Shown piece by piece: positions 8,464-17,279 of a DNA stretch of 64,000 nucleotides (position 1 is the stretch's first letter; the number at the start of each line of letters is the position of its first letter). Origin of the DNA: Streptomyces sp. AV19 (GTDB taxonomy: Bacteria > Actinomycetota > Actinomycetes > Streptomycetales > Streptomycetaceae); assembly GCF_015999245.1 (NCBI RefSeq), contig NZ_JAEAMR010000003.1, positions 127,821-191,820 on the forward strand. Reading direction: 5' to 3'. The notes beneath the pieces were generated by a model. That model had not been told where the DNA came from. It saw only the letters and a program-made list of their open reading frames with translations, and did no database searches. The position numbers and the translations under genes are program-made.

Positions 8464-9329
8464 GCCGCGTCCTTCGTGGCGGCGTCCGTCGTGGCCGCGG
8501 GCGGCTCGCCGCCGAGGCCGTGGCCCTGCTGGCCGCCGCCGTCACCGCCTTCCCCCTGTTCTGGATGGTGCTCTCCGCCCTCAAGCCCGAGGGCGAGGTG
8601 CGCTCGGACCGGCCGCGGCCGTGGACCCTGCACCCCACCCTGGACTCCTTCCGCCGCGTCCTCGGACAGCAGGACTTCGGCCGGTACTTCCTCAACAGCC
8701 TGCTGGTGGCCGGGATCGTGGTGACCGCCTCGGCGCTCGTCGCCTTCCTCGCGGCCGTCGCCGTCACCCGCTTCCGGTTCCGGCTGCGCACCACGCTCCT
8801 CGTCATGTTCCTCGTCGCGCAGATGGTGCCCGTCGAGGCGCTGGCCATCCCGCTGTTCTTCCTGCTGCGCGACGTGGGCGACGCCGTGCCCGGCGTCGGG
8901 CTCAACACCCTGGGCTCGCTGGTCCTCCCGCACATCGCCTTCTCCCTCCCCTTCGCGATCTGGATGCTGCGCGGCTTCGTCAAAGGCGTGCCGGAGGCGC
9001 TGGAGGAGGCCGCGTACCTCGACGGCGCGAGCCGCGCCCGCTTCCTGTGGCAGATCCTCTTCCCGCTCGTCCTGCCCGGGCTCGTCGCGACGAGCGTCTT
9101 CTCCTTCATCTCCACCTGGAACGACTTCCTGTTCGCGAAGTCGTTCATCATCAGCGCCACCGAGAACTCGACGCTGCCGATGGCCCTCCTCGTCTTCTTC
9201 AAGGACGAGGGCAACGACTGGGGCGGCATCATGGCGGCGTCGACCCTGATGACCGTGCCCGTCCTCGTCTTCTTCGTCCTCGTGCAGCGCCGCCTGGTCT
9301 CCGGACTGGGCGGCGCGGTGAAGGACTGA
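8460..9329 (+). CDS. Sugar ABC transporter permease (MalG-like)
   Basis: 289 residues. The MalG-type EAA loop is EEAAYLDGASRARFLWQILF, and the C-terminal GLGGAVKD is typical of second permeases of family 1 carbohydrate importers. ATG 8460 overlaps the previous stop. It forms the heterodimeric channel with the preceding gene. Confidence 0.9.
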   Translation: MSRVLRGGVRRGRGRLAAEAVALLAAAVTAFPLFWMVLSALKPEGEVRSDRPRPWTLHPTLDSFRRVLGQQDFGRYFLNSLLVAGIVVTASALVAFLAAVAVTRFRFRLRTTLLVMFLVAQMVPVEALAIPLFFLLRDVGDAVPGVGLNTLGSLVLPHIAFSLPFAIWMLRGFVKGVPEALEEAAYLDGASRARFLWQILFPLVLPGLVATSVFSFISTWNDFLFAKSFIISATENSTLPMALLVFFKDEGNDWGGIMAASTLMTVPVLVFFVLVQRRLVSGLGGAVKD

Positions 9330-9395
9330 CCGACACCGCAGGACCGACCGGCCACGACCCAAAGACCGACCACCACCGAAGGACCGGCCGACACC
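9327..9395 (+). repeat. Degenerate ~20-bp tandem repeat between permease and hexosaminidase genes
   Basis: The 66-base spacer is built from imperfect copies of a unit like AAGGACCGACCGACACC (for example 9342-, 9361-, and 9378-9395). There is no hairpin, so the GH20 gene is probably still in the operon. Confidence 0.5.
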
Positions 9396-11051
9396 ATGAC
9401 GGACCCCAGCACCGGACTCGTCCCCGCCCCGCGCCGGCTCGTCCGCCCGCCGGACGACGGCTTCGTGCTCGACGACCGGACGGCGATCGACGCGGCCCCC
9501 GGCACCGAGGGCACCGCCCGCTGGCTGCGCACCGCGCTCGGCGCGGCCACGGGACTGCCGCTGCCCGACGGCGGCGGACGGGGCGACGGCCTCGTCCTGC
9601 GCCTCGACCCCCGCGTGGAGCGGGAGTTCGGCCCCGAGGGCTACCGGATCGGCGTCGACGGGCGCGGCGTGCGCATCGACGGCGGCGGCCCGGCCGGCGT
9701 CTTCTGGGGCGCCCAGACGCTGCGCCAACTCCTGGGCCCCGACGCCTTCCGCCGGGCCCCCGTCGCCGCCGGACGCCCCCGGCCGCTGCCCGCCCTCACC
9801 GTCGAGGACGGCCCCCGCTTCCGCTGGCGCGGCCTACTCCTCGACGTGGCACGGCACTTCACGCCCAAGGACGGCGTGCTGCGCTGGCTCGACCTGCTCG
9901 CCGCGCACAAACTCAACGTGCTCCACCTCCACCTGACCGACGACCAGGGCTGGCGCGTCGAGATCGAGCGCTACCCCCGGCTGACCGAGGCCGGCTCCTG
10001 GCGCGCGCGCACCAAGCTCGGACACCGGGCCTCCCCGCTCTGGGACCCGCGCCCGCACGGCGGCCACTACACGAAGGACGACATCCGCGAGATCGTCGCG
10101 TACGCCGCCGAGCGCCACATCACCGTCGTCCCCGAGATCGACATGCCCGGCCACTCGCAGGCCGCCATCGCCGCCTACCCGGAACTGGGCAACACGGACG
10201 TCATCGACACCACCTCCCTGACCGTCTGGGACACCTGGGGGGTCAGTCCGAACGTACTCGCCCCCACTGACAACACCCTCGCCTTCTACGAGAACGTGCT
10301 CACCGAGGTCCTCGGCCTCTTCCCCTCGCCCTGGATCCACATCGGCGGCGACGAGTGCCCCAAGGACCAGTGGCGCGCGTCCCGAGCGGCCCAGGCGCGG
10401 ATGCGGGCCGAGGGGTTGGCCGACGAGGACGAGCTGCAGAGCTGGTTCGTCCGCCACTTCGACCGGTGGCTCGCGGAGCGCGGCCGGCGGCTCGTCGGCT
10501 GGGACGAGATCCTGGAAGGCCAGCGGCCGGGAGGAAGTCTGGCCGAGGGCGCCGTGGTGTCCTCCTGGCGCGGCTACGAGGGCGGCATCGCCGCCGCGCG
10601 CGCCGGCCACGACGTCGTCATGTGCCCGGAGCGGCACGTCTACCTCGACCACCGGCAGGCGCCGGGCGACGACGAACCCGTGCCCATCGGCTTCGTCCGC
10701 ACCCTGGAGGACGTCTACCGCTTTGAACCCGTCCCCCCGGAGCTCACCGGCGACGCGGCCGCGCGCGTCCTCGGCGCCCAGGCCAACCTGTGGACCGAGG
10801 TGACGGAGGACCAGCAGCGCCGCGAGTACCAGGCGTTCCCGCGCCTCGCCGCCTTCGCCGAGACCGTCTGGTCGCCGCTGCCCGAGCCCGGAGCGCGCGA
10901 TTTCGCTCACTTCGAACAGCGGATGCGGGCCCATTACGCCCGGCTCGACGCCCTGGGCGTGGACTACCGCCCGCCCGGCGGCCCCCGCCCGTGGCAGCGC
11001 AGGCCGGGCGTGCTCGGACGCCCGATCGAGGACTCTTCCCCGATCGTGTGA
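9396..11051 (+). CDS. Beta-N-acetylhexosaminidase (glycoside hydrolase family 20)
   Basis: 551 residues. The GH20b-like N-terminal domain (about 1-150) precedes the TIM barrel beginning FRWRGLLLDVARHF. Signatures include HLHLTDDQGWR, PEIDMPGHSQA and the catalytic Asp-Glu pair in HIGGDECPKDQW (Asp319, Glu320), used in substrate-assisted removal of terminal GlcNAc or GalNAc. No signal peptide is visible, so it probably acts in the cytoplasm on oligomers brought in by the ABC importer encoded just upstream. Together they form an uptake-and-cleavage unit. Confidence 0.92.
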   Translation: MTDPSTGLVPAPRRLVRPPDDGFVLDDRTAIDAAPGTEGTARWLRTALGAATGLPLPDGGGRGDGLVLRLDPRVEREFGPEGYRIGVDGRGVRIDGGGPAGVFWGAQTLRQLLGPDAFRRAPVAAGRPRPLPALTVEDGPRFRWRGLLLDVARHFTPKDGVLRWLDLLAAHKLNVLHLHLTDDQGWRVEIERYPRLTEAGSWRARTKLGHRASPLWDPRPHGGHYTKDDIREIVAYAAERHITVVPEIDMPGHSQAAIAAYPELGNTDVIDTTSLTVWDTWGVSPNVLAPTDNTLAFYENVLTEVLGLFPSPWIHIGGDECPKDQWRASRAAQARMRAEGLADEDELQSWFVRHFDRWLAERGRRLVGWDEILEGQRPGGSLAEGAVVSSWRGYEGGIAAARAGHDVVMCPERHVYLDHRQAPGDDEPVPIGFVRTLEDVYRFEPVPPELTGDAAARVLGAQANLWTEVTEDQQRREYQAFPRLAAFAETVWSPLPEPGARDFAHFEQRMRAHYARLDALGVDYRPPGGPRPWQRRPGVLGRPIEDSSPIV

Positions 11052-11376
11052 GGCACGGCGGAAGCTGACGGTCCGTGCCCTCCGCCCCTGGCACGGTGGA
11101 CCTTCACACACCGCCGTAAGTCGTACAAGGATCGCCCAAAGATGGCCATATGCCCCGAACCGGAGAAGGTGGCGCCTCTGCCCTCCGTGGCCGGACGGCG
11201 GTCGCGGGACGCGGGGGACGGCCGGGGAGGGAGGGTCGTTCGCGGACCCTCGCGACGGCGGACTCGGAAGATGTGCCAGAGTTGCCACGTCCGGGCCGTC
11301 AGCACGTACCGTACGGCGGAACGCAAGCGGGAGGACCGCCGGGACAGCCGGGACGACCGGGGAAGGGGCAGCTGGG
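11052..11376 (+). other. Non-coding gap upstream of the molybdenum hydroxylase operon
   Basis: 325 bases without a supported gene. The first part has ordinary composition (TCGTACAAGGATCGCCCAAAG near 11120) and the rest is GC-rich. The promoter of the downstream operon should lie here, but no clear -10/-35 or palindrome was found. Confidence 0.4.
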
Positions 11377-12285
11377 TTGACCACGCACGCACCGCAGCAC
11401 GCACCGCAGGCGGCGCACACGGTGACGTTGCCGGGCTCGCTCGACGAGGCCGTGGCGGCGCTCGCCGCCATGCCCGCCGCCGTGCCCGTCGCGGGCGGCA
11501 CCGATCTGATGGCAGCGGTCAACTCGGGACTGCTGCGGCCCGCCGCGCTCGTCGGCCTCGGCCGCATCAGCGAGATCCGCGGCTGGCAGTACCAGGACGG
11601 CCACGCCCTGCTCGGCGCCGGCCTCACCCACGCCCGGATGGGCCGGCCGGACTTCGCCGCCCTCATCCCGGCCCTCGCCGCGGCCGCCCGCGCCGCCGGA
11701 CCGCCGCAGATCCGCAACGCCGGCACCCTCGGCGGCAACATCGCCTCGGCCGCGCCGACCGGCGACGCGCTGCCCGTCCTCGCCGCCCTGGAGGCGTCCC
11801 TCGTCATCGCCGGACCCGGCGGCGGGCGGCGCGAGATCCCGGTCGGCCGGCTGCTCGCCGGGATCGAGCTGCTGCACCCCGGCGAGCTCATCGGCTACGT
11901 CCGCGTGCCCCTGCTGCACGCCCCGCAGACCTTCCTCAAGGCCACCGGCCGCACCGGCCCCGGCCGGGCCACCGCCTCGGTGGCCGTCGTCCTCGACCCG
12001 GCCCGGCGCATGGTGCGCTGCGCGGTCGGCGCCGTCGCGCCGATGCCGCTGCGTCCCTACGACGCCGAGCACTGGGTCGCCTCGCTCATCGACTGGGACG
12101 GCGAGCGCACGCTCGCCCCGGAGGCGCTCACCGCCTTCGGCGACTACGTCGCCGCCGCGTGCATCCCCGATCCCGTACCCACGCCGGAGGGCGGTGAGCC
12201 CGGTACCCTGCCGCCGGCCGTGTTGCATCTGCGGCGTACCGTGGCGACTCTGGCCCGCCGAGCACTGGGGAGGGCACTCGCGTGA
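11377..12285 (+). CDS. Molybdenum hydroxylase, FAD-binding subunit (xanthine dehydrogenase/CO dehydrogenase medium-chain type)
   Basis: 302 residues. FAD-binding PCMH/VAO-type domain with VAGGTDLMAAV (about residues 39-49) and IRNAGTLGGNIASAAPTGD, the two diphosphate-binding motifs of CoxM/XdhB proteins, then a CO-dehydrogenase flavoprotein C-terminal domain. TTG 11377 is the likely start (AAGGGGCAGCTGGG before it). It passes electrons between the Fe-S subunit and an acceptor. GTGA overlap with the next gene shows an operon. Confidence 0.87.
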   Translation: MTTHAPQHAPQAAHTVTLPGSLDEAVAALAAMPAAVPVAGGTDLMAAVNSGLLRPAALVGLGRISEIRGWQYQDGHALLGAGLTHARMGRPDFAALIPALAAAARAAGPPQIRNAGTLGGNIASAAPTGDALPVLAALEASLVIAGPGGGRREIPVGRLLAGIELLHPGELIGYVRVPLLHAPQTFLKATGRTGPGRATASVAVVLDPARRMVRCAVGAVAPMPLRPYDAEHWVASLIDWDGERTLAPEALTAFGDYVAAACIPDPVPTPEGGEPGTLPPAVLHLRRTVATLARRALGRALA

Positions 12286-14273
12286 GTGACGAACAGAAGC
12301 GACACGGCCGGACACCCGGCGAGGGTGGCTGGCAGCCGATGCCCCGCGGTGTCGACATCGACGCCGAGGGCACCGCGTTCCTGCAGCTCCCGCCCGAGTT
12401 GCTCGCGCAGCCGAACGCGGCGGGCGGCGGCAACGGCTGGGCGCCGCTGGCCGCCCCGGGCACGGGCTACGCGCCGCCCGCGGCCGCGTCCTGGGAGGCG
12501 GCGCCTCCCTACCAGGCGGCTCCGCAGCAGTCCGTTCCGCACCAGTCGCATCAACCGCACCAGTCGCACCAGTCCGTGCCCCGCCATCAGGCCGCCGCGC
12601 CGCAGGCCCCGGCGTCCGTCCCGCAGCAGTCCGCCGGCCCGGCGGCCGACCGGGCGCAGGCCCCGGTCGACGACTGGCCGACCGGTCCGTTCGTCTCGGG
12701 CAACTCCGGGGAGTGGGCGGTGACGGCCGACGCGTACGCGCCCCCGGCCGCCGGGCGGCCGGACGGCCGGCAGCACGACACCGCGCAGTGGCCGGTGCCG
12801 TTCCCCGACGCCGCGGGTGACGCCGTCACCGGCCAATGGTCCGTCCCGGCCGCCGGGGACGACCCGGTGGAGGAGTCCGGCGAGTACGCGCTGCACGAGC
12901 GCGCCGCCGCGGCCGTGCCCGCGCCCGGCCCGGATCCCGACCCGCACGCCACGGCGCCGTGGCCGGTCCCCGCGCCGGGGGACACCGGCACCGGGACCTG
13001 GCACCGGCCTGCCGGTGACGGGTCGACGGGCCAGTGGGACGTGCCGTCCCCGGCGCCTGCTCCGGCGATGCCGTCCCCGGTCCCGGCCGCGATGCCGGCG
13101 GAGGTACCGGGCGCGTCCGCCTCGTCCGCACCCTCCGTCCCACCCGTTCCTGGCGACACGCCCGACGGGCCGGGGGAGTACGCGGCGAACGCGTACGCGG
13201 GCGACGGGTTGACGCAAACGTCCACCTCGGGCGTCACCGGAACGGGCGACAGCCGGGCCGGCGGCGCGTGGGAGGTCGTGAGCGACACCCTGGGCGCCCC
13301 CGGGGCGATGCCGCACGCCGAGACCGGCTTCCGGCACCCGGCGGGCGAACCGCCGGCCGAGGCCCCCGTGGCCGCCGCAGCCGCCGCGCCGTCCGCCCCG
13401 GAGCCCGCACACCAGGATCAGGGTTCCGTGCGACCGGATTCCGTGCGACCGGAGGCCCCCGCGCAGGGCGCCCACGAGCCGCGCGACCAGGACCCGCCCG
13501 CACCGTCAACTCCCGCCCCGGAGCCGCCCGTTCCGGCCCCCGCGGAAGACGTGACCGCCGCCCCCGAGCCCGTACACCCGTCGGACGGGCCCGAGCCCGA
13601 GCCCCTCGCCGACGAAGCCCTGCCCGCCCCCGACGAGGAGCTCCTGCCCCCGGCCCCCGGCACCGAGCACCCCTGCGCCTCGTACGTCCTGCGCGTCAAC
13701 GGCACCGACCGCCCGGTCAGCGACGCCTGGATCGGCGAGTCCCTGCTCTACGTCCTGCGCGAGCGCCTCGGCCTCGCGGGCGCCAAGGACGGCTGCTCGC
13801 AGGGCGAGTGCGGCGCCTGCTCCGTGCAGGTGGACGGCCGGCTCGTCGCCTCCTGCCTCGTCCCGGCGGCCACCACGGCCGGTTCCGAGATCCGCACCGT
13901 CGAGGGGCTCGCCGCGGACGGACGGCCCTCGGACGTCCAGCGCGCGCTCGCCGAATGCGGCGCGGTGCAGTGCGGCTTCTGCGTGCCCGGCCTCGCGATG
14001 ACGGTCCACGACCTCCTGGAGGGCAACCACGCCCCCACCGAACGGGAGACCCGCCAGGCCATCTGCGGCAACCTCTGCCGCTGCTCCGGCTACCGCGGCG
14101 TCCTCGACGCCGTCCGCAAGGTCGCCGACGAGCGCGCCGAGGCCGCCGCGGCCCTGGAGGAAGCACAGCAGGCACAGCAGTCCGGCTCCGGCGACGGGCC
14201 GGACGCGGCGACAGGACGCATCCCGCACCAGGCGGGGCCGCAGCACGGCGGCAGCGGAAAGGCGACGGCATGA
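12282..14273 (+). CDS. Molybdenum hydroxylase, 2Fe-2S subunit with long disordered N-terminal extension
   Basis: 663 residues, about four times the size of a normal two-cluster Fe-S subunit. Only residues 466 to about 630 are the enzyme part: plant-type 2Fe-2S ligands in GCSQGECGAC (Cys505, 510, 513), then VQCGFCVPG and NLCRCSGY for the second cluster. The first 465 residues are Pro/Ala/Gln-rich and apparently unstructured. They carry recurrent Trp motifs (GEWAV, AQWPVP, GQWSVP, APWPVP, GTWHRP, GQWDVP), as if copied from a short repeat. GTG 12282 overlaps the FAD gene stop, and the stop overlaps the large-subunit ATG, so the long form really is one frame in the operon. Confidence 0.88.
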   Translation: MSDEQKRHGRTPGEGGWQPMPRGVDIDAEGTAFLQLPPELLAQPNAAGGGNGWAPLAAPGTGYAPPAAASWEAAPPYQAAPQQSVPHQSHQPHQSHQSVPRHQAAAPQAPASVPQQSAGPAADRAQAPVDDWPTGPFVSGNSGEWAVTADAYAPPAAGRPDGRQHDTAQWPVPFPDAAGDAVTGQWSVPAAGDDPVEESGEYALHERAAAAVPAPGPDPDPHATAPWPVPAPGDTGTGTWHRPAGDGSTGQWDVPSPAPAPAMPSPVPAAMPAEVPGASASSAPSVPPVPGDTPDGPGEYAANAYAGDGLTQTSTSGVTGTGDSRAGGAWEVVSDTLGAPGAMPHAETGFRHPAGEPPAEAPVAAAAAAPSAPEPAHQDQGSVRPDSVRPEAPAQGAHEPRDQDPPAPSTPAPEPPVPAPAEDVTAAPEPVHPSDGPEPEPLADEALPAPDEELLPPAPGTEHPCASYVLRVNGTDRPVSDAWIGESLLYVLRERLGLAGAKDGCSQGECGACSVQVDGRLVASCLVPAATTAGSEIRTVEGLAADGRPSDVQRALAECGAVQCGFCVPGLAMTVHDLLEGNHAPTERETRQAICGNLCRCSGYRGVLDAVRKVADERAEAAAALEEAQQAQQSGSGDGPDAATGRIPHQAGPQHGGSGKATA

Positions 14274-16633
14274 CGGGCATGGGCGGCAGCGCCGGGACGG
14301 CCGGATCCGGCGGACCTGACGACGTGACCGGCGTGCTCGGCTCGCTGGCCGTCTCCTCCTCCGTCGCCGCGCCGCCCGCCGAGCCCGACGGGCCCCCGCG
14401 CGGCCTCGGTGTCTCCGTGCCCGCGGCCGACGCGGACGCCAAGACGCAGGGCACCTTCCCCTACGCCGCCGACCTGTGGGCCGAGGGCCTGCTGTGGGCC
14501 GCCGTGCTGCGCTCCCCGCACCCGCACGCCCGCATCCTGTCCGTCGACACCCGCACGGCCGCCGCCATGCCCGGCGTCCACGCCGTCGTCACCCACGCCG
14601 ACGTCCCCGGCGACCCCGCCCACGGACGGCGCGTCGCCGACCGGCCGGTCTTCGCCTCCGACCTCGTGCGCCACCACGGCGAGCCCATCGCCGCCGTCGC
14701 CGCCGACCACCCCGACACGGCCCGCCTCGCCGCCGCCGCCATCGCCGTCGAGTACGAGGTGCTGGAGCCCGTCACCGACCCCGAGCAGGCGTTCGCGGCC
14801 GAGCCGCTGCACCCCGACGGCAACCTCATCCGCCACATCCCGCTGAGCTTCGGCGACCCCGGGATCACCGGCGAGGTCATCGTCGAGGGCCTCTACCGCA
14901 TCGGCCGCCAGGACCCCGCGCCCATCGGCGCCGAGGCCGCCCTCGCCGTGCCCCGCCCCGACGGCGGCGTCGAGATCTACACCGCCTCCACCGACCCGCA
15001 CGCCGACCGCGACATGGCCGCCGCCTGCTTCGCCCTCGAACCCGAGCGCGTCAAGATCGTCGTCACCGGCGTGCCCGGCGCCATGGGCGACCGCGAGGAC
15101 TCCGGCGTCCAGCTGCCGCTCGGCCTGCTCGCGCTGCGCACCGGCCACCCGGTCAAGCTCGCGGCCACCCGCGAGGAGTCGTTCCTCAGCCACGCCCACC
15201 GCCACCCGACCCTGCTGCGCTACCGCCACCACGCGGACGCCGAGGGCAAGTTGGTGAAGGTGGAGGCCCAGATCCTGATGGACGCGGGCGCCTACGCCGA
15301 CTCCTCGGGGGACGTGCTCGCCGCCGCCGTGGCCTTCGCCTGCGGCCCGTACGTCGTCCCGCACGCCTTCGTCGAGGGCTGGGCCGTACGCACCAACAAC
15401 CCGCCCTCCGGCCACGTCCGCGGCGAGGGCGCCATGCAGGTCTGCGCGGCCTACGAGGGCCAGATGGACAAGCTGGCGGCGAAGCTCGGCCTCGACCCGG
15501 CCGAACTGCGCATGCGCAACATCATGGCGACGGGCGACCTGCTCCCCACCGGCCAGACGGTCACCTGCCCGGCCCCGGTCGCCGAACTCCTGGGCGCGGT
15601 CCGCGACTTCCCCCTCCCCTCTCTCCCCGACGACGAGGAGTGGCCCCTCCCCGGCGGTCCCGAGGGCGCCGGCGAACCGTCCGCCGTCCGGCGCGGCGTG
15701 GGCTACGGCGTCGGCATGGTCCACATGCTGGGCGCCGAGGGCGCCGACGAGGTCTCCACGGCGACGGTCAAGGTCAGCGGCTCGGTCGCCACGGTCATCT
15801 GCGCGGCCGTCGAGACGGGGCAGGGTTTCTCGACGCTCGCCCGGCAGATCGTCCAGGACGTCCTGGGCGTCACCGACGTCCACATCGCCCCCATCGACAC
15901 CGACCAGCCCCCCTGCGGCCCGGCCGCCCACGGCCGCCACACATGGGTCTCGGGCGGCGCGGTCGAGCGCGCGGCGCGCATGGTCCGTACGCAGCTTCTG
16001 CAGCCCCTGGCCGCCCAGTTCGGCATGTCGACCGAGCTCCTGACGATCGCCGACGGCCGCATCACCTCGTACGACGGCGTCCTCAGCACGACGGTCGCCG
16101 AGGCCCTCGACGGCAAGGAACTCTGGGCCACGGCCCAGTGCCGCCCCCACCCGACGGAGCCGCTGGACGAGACCGGCCAGGGCGACGCGTTCGTGGGCAT
16201 CGCCTTCTGCGCGGTCCGCGCGGTGGTGGACGTGGACGTCGAACTGGGCTCGGTCCGCGTCGTCGAGATGGCCGTGGCCCAGGACGTCGGCCGCGTCCTC
16301 AACCCCGCCCAGGCGCAAACCCGCATCGAGGCCGGCATCACCCAGGGCGTCGGCGCCGCCCTGACGGAGAACCTCCGCACCAACGCCGGCCACCTCCGCC
16401 GCCCGGATTTCGCGGGTTACGCCCTCCCTACGTCGTTGGACACCCCCGACATCCGCATCGTCAAGCTCGTCGAGGAGCGGGACGTCGTCGCCCCCTTCGG
16501 CGCGAAGGCGATCAGCGCGGTGCCGGTCGTCACGTCGCCGGCGGCGGTGGCCTCGGCTGTGCGGGCGGCGACGGGGCGTCCGGTCAACCGGCTGCCGATC
16601 CGGCCGCAGGCGGCGGTGGCGGCGGGAGTGTAG
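14270..16633 (+). CDS. Molybdenum hydroxylase, molybdopterin-binding large subunit, catalytic Glu apparently replaced
   Basis: 787 residues. A short disordered lead is followed by the aldehyde oxidase/xanthine dehydrogenase a/b hammerhead domain (AADLWAEGLLWAAVLRSPHP) and the molybdopterin-binding domains (GQGFSTLARQI, AQDVGRVLNP). In xanthine dehydrogenases and CO dehydrogenases the C-terminal active-site loop contains a Glu (GxKGVGEP-type). Here the same place reads GAKAISAVPVV (residues 744-754), with Ala750 where Glu is expected. The substrate is therefore unclear and the enzyme may be altered or non-hydroxylating. Subunit order FAD, Fe-S, Mo matches CoxM-CoxS-CoxL-like operons. No maturation genes are adjacent. 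Confidence 0.85.
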   Translation: MTGMGGSAGTAGSGGPDDVTGVLGSLAVSSSVAAPPAEPDGPPRGLGVSVPAADADAKTQGTFPYAADLWAEGLLWAAVLRSPHPHARILSVDTRTAAAMPGVHAVVTHADVPGDPAHGRRVADRPVFASDLVRHHGEPIAAVAADHPDTARLAAAAIAVEYEVLEPVTDPEQAFAAEPLHPDGNLIRHIPLSFGDPGITGEVIVEGLYRIGRQDPAPIGAEAALAVPRPDGGVEIYTASTDPHADRDMAAACFALEPERVKIVVTGVPGAMGDREDSGVQLPLGLLALRTGHPVKLAATREESFLSHAHRHPTLLRYRHHADAEGKLVKVEAQILMDAGAYADSSGDVLAAAVAFACGPYVVPHAFVEGWAVRTNNPPSGHVRGEGAMQVCAAYEGQMDKLAAKLGLDPAELRMRNIMATGDLLPTGQTVTCPAPVAELLGAVRDFPLPSLPDDEEWPLPGGPEGAGEPSAVRRGVGYGVGMVHMLGAEGADEVSTATVKVSGSVATVICAAVETGQGFSTLARQIVQDVLGVTDVHIAPIDTDQPPCGPAAHGRHTWVSGGAVERAARMVRTQLLQPLAAQFGMSTELLTIADGRITSYDGVLSTTVAEALDGKELWATAQCRPHPTEPLDETGQGDAFVGIAFCAVRAVVDVDVELGSVRVVEMAVAQDVGRVLNPAQAQTRIEAGITQGVGAALTENLRTNAGHLRRPDFAGYALPTSLDTPDIRIVKLVEERDVVAPFGAKAISAVPVVTSPAAVASAVRAATGRPVNRLPIRPQAAVAAGV

Positions 16634-16767
16634 GAAGCGTAGGGCGGTATCCGCCCTCGTACTCATGTGAGTTGGGTTAATGCGCGATGCACGCCTGAAT
16701 ACCTGTCGGTAGGCTAGGAAGGCTCATTGCAGGACTCACGGGGTTGAACGAGGGGTGGGGGTCGTAC

Positions 16768-17217
16768 GTGGCCGGGCAGTCCGATGCGGACAAAATGCGC
16801 GTCGAAGTGGAAGTGCTCAAAGGGTTCAAGAACCGCGTCGATGAAGCGCTGACGGAGCTCGGGGGCTCCGAGGCCGCGCACGCGAACTTGGCCGCAGACA
16901 AGATCGACAAGGGTCATTTCGGGCAGGACTTCACGGCGGCCGGGGCGCTGTACGGCATGTACAACGCGGTGCACGAGGACTTGGCGAACTTGTCGAAGCT
17001 GCTTGCCGACCAGATCGAGGCGCTGAGCCTGGCGGTGCAGGGCGCGCACAACGACTACCAGGGGACGGATCTGGACCACCGCGACAAGATGTGGGCGGTC
17101 CAGCGTGAACTCACCAAGTACTACGACCCCAAGCGGGACCCGAACGTGAAGAGCGCGGGGCGCGACAGTGTGAACCCCGAGAAGACGGGCGGAACTCACG
17201 GCGAGGGGGAGATGTGA
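16768..17217 (+). CDS. ESX/type VII-like small helical protein with YxxxD signal
   Basis: 149 residues, almost wholly helical, beginning (M)AGQSDADKMRVEVEVLKGF. A helical hairpin of about 90 residues ends in AHNDYQGTDLDHR, where YQGTD (Tyr97-Asp101) fits the YxxxD/E export signal of mycobacterial ESX substrates such as EspB and PE proteins. GTG 16768 is preferred over in-frame TTG 16744 because GAGGGGTGGGGG lies 6 bases before it. It is the first gene of the locus. Its stop shares a base with the next ATG. The function is inferred from fold and context only. Confidence 0.7.
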   Translation: MAGQSDADKMRVEVEVLKGFKNRVDEALTELGGSEAAHANLAADKIDKGHFGQDFTAAGALYGMYNAVHEDLANLSKLLADQIEALSLAVQGAHNDYQGTDLDHRDKMWAVQRELTKYYDPKRDPNVKSAGRDSVNPEKTGGTHGEGEM

Positions 17218-17279
17218 TGGCGATGATGCCGTGGCGCAATGCAGGCAATCCGGGCGGGAAAGGACACCACTGGTCATGA
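17217..17279 (+). CDS. Candidate 20-residue peptide coupled between two ESX-like genes
   Basis: MAMMPWRNAGNPGGKGHHWS. Its ATG shares the last A of the upstream stop (TGATG) and has GAGGGGGAGATGT just before it. Its TGA overlaps the ATG of the next gene (ATGA at 17276-17279). The frame closes exactly into the coupled chain, which argues for translation. It could be a leader that hands ribosomes to the 559-residue gene or a small product in its own right. No family is recognised, and it could also be chance. Confidence 0.45.
   Translation: MAMMPWRNAGNPGGKGHHWS

Noticed and set aside
16744..16767. TTG 16744 as start of the first ESX-like gene
   Set aside because: The GAGGGGTGGGGG site lies after it, 6 bases before GTG 16768.
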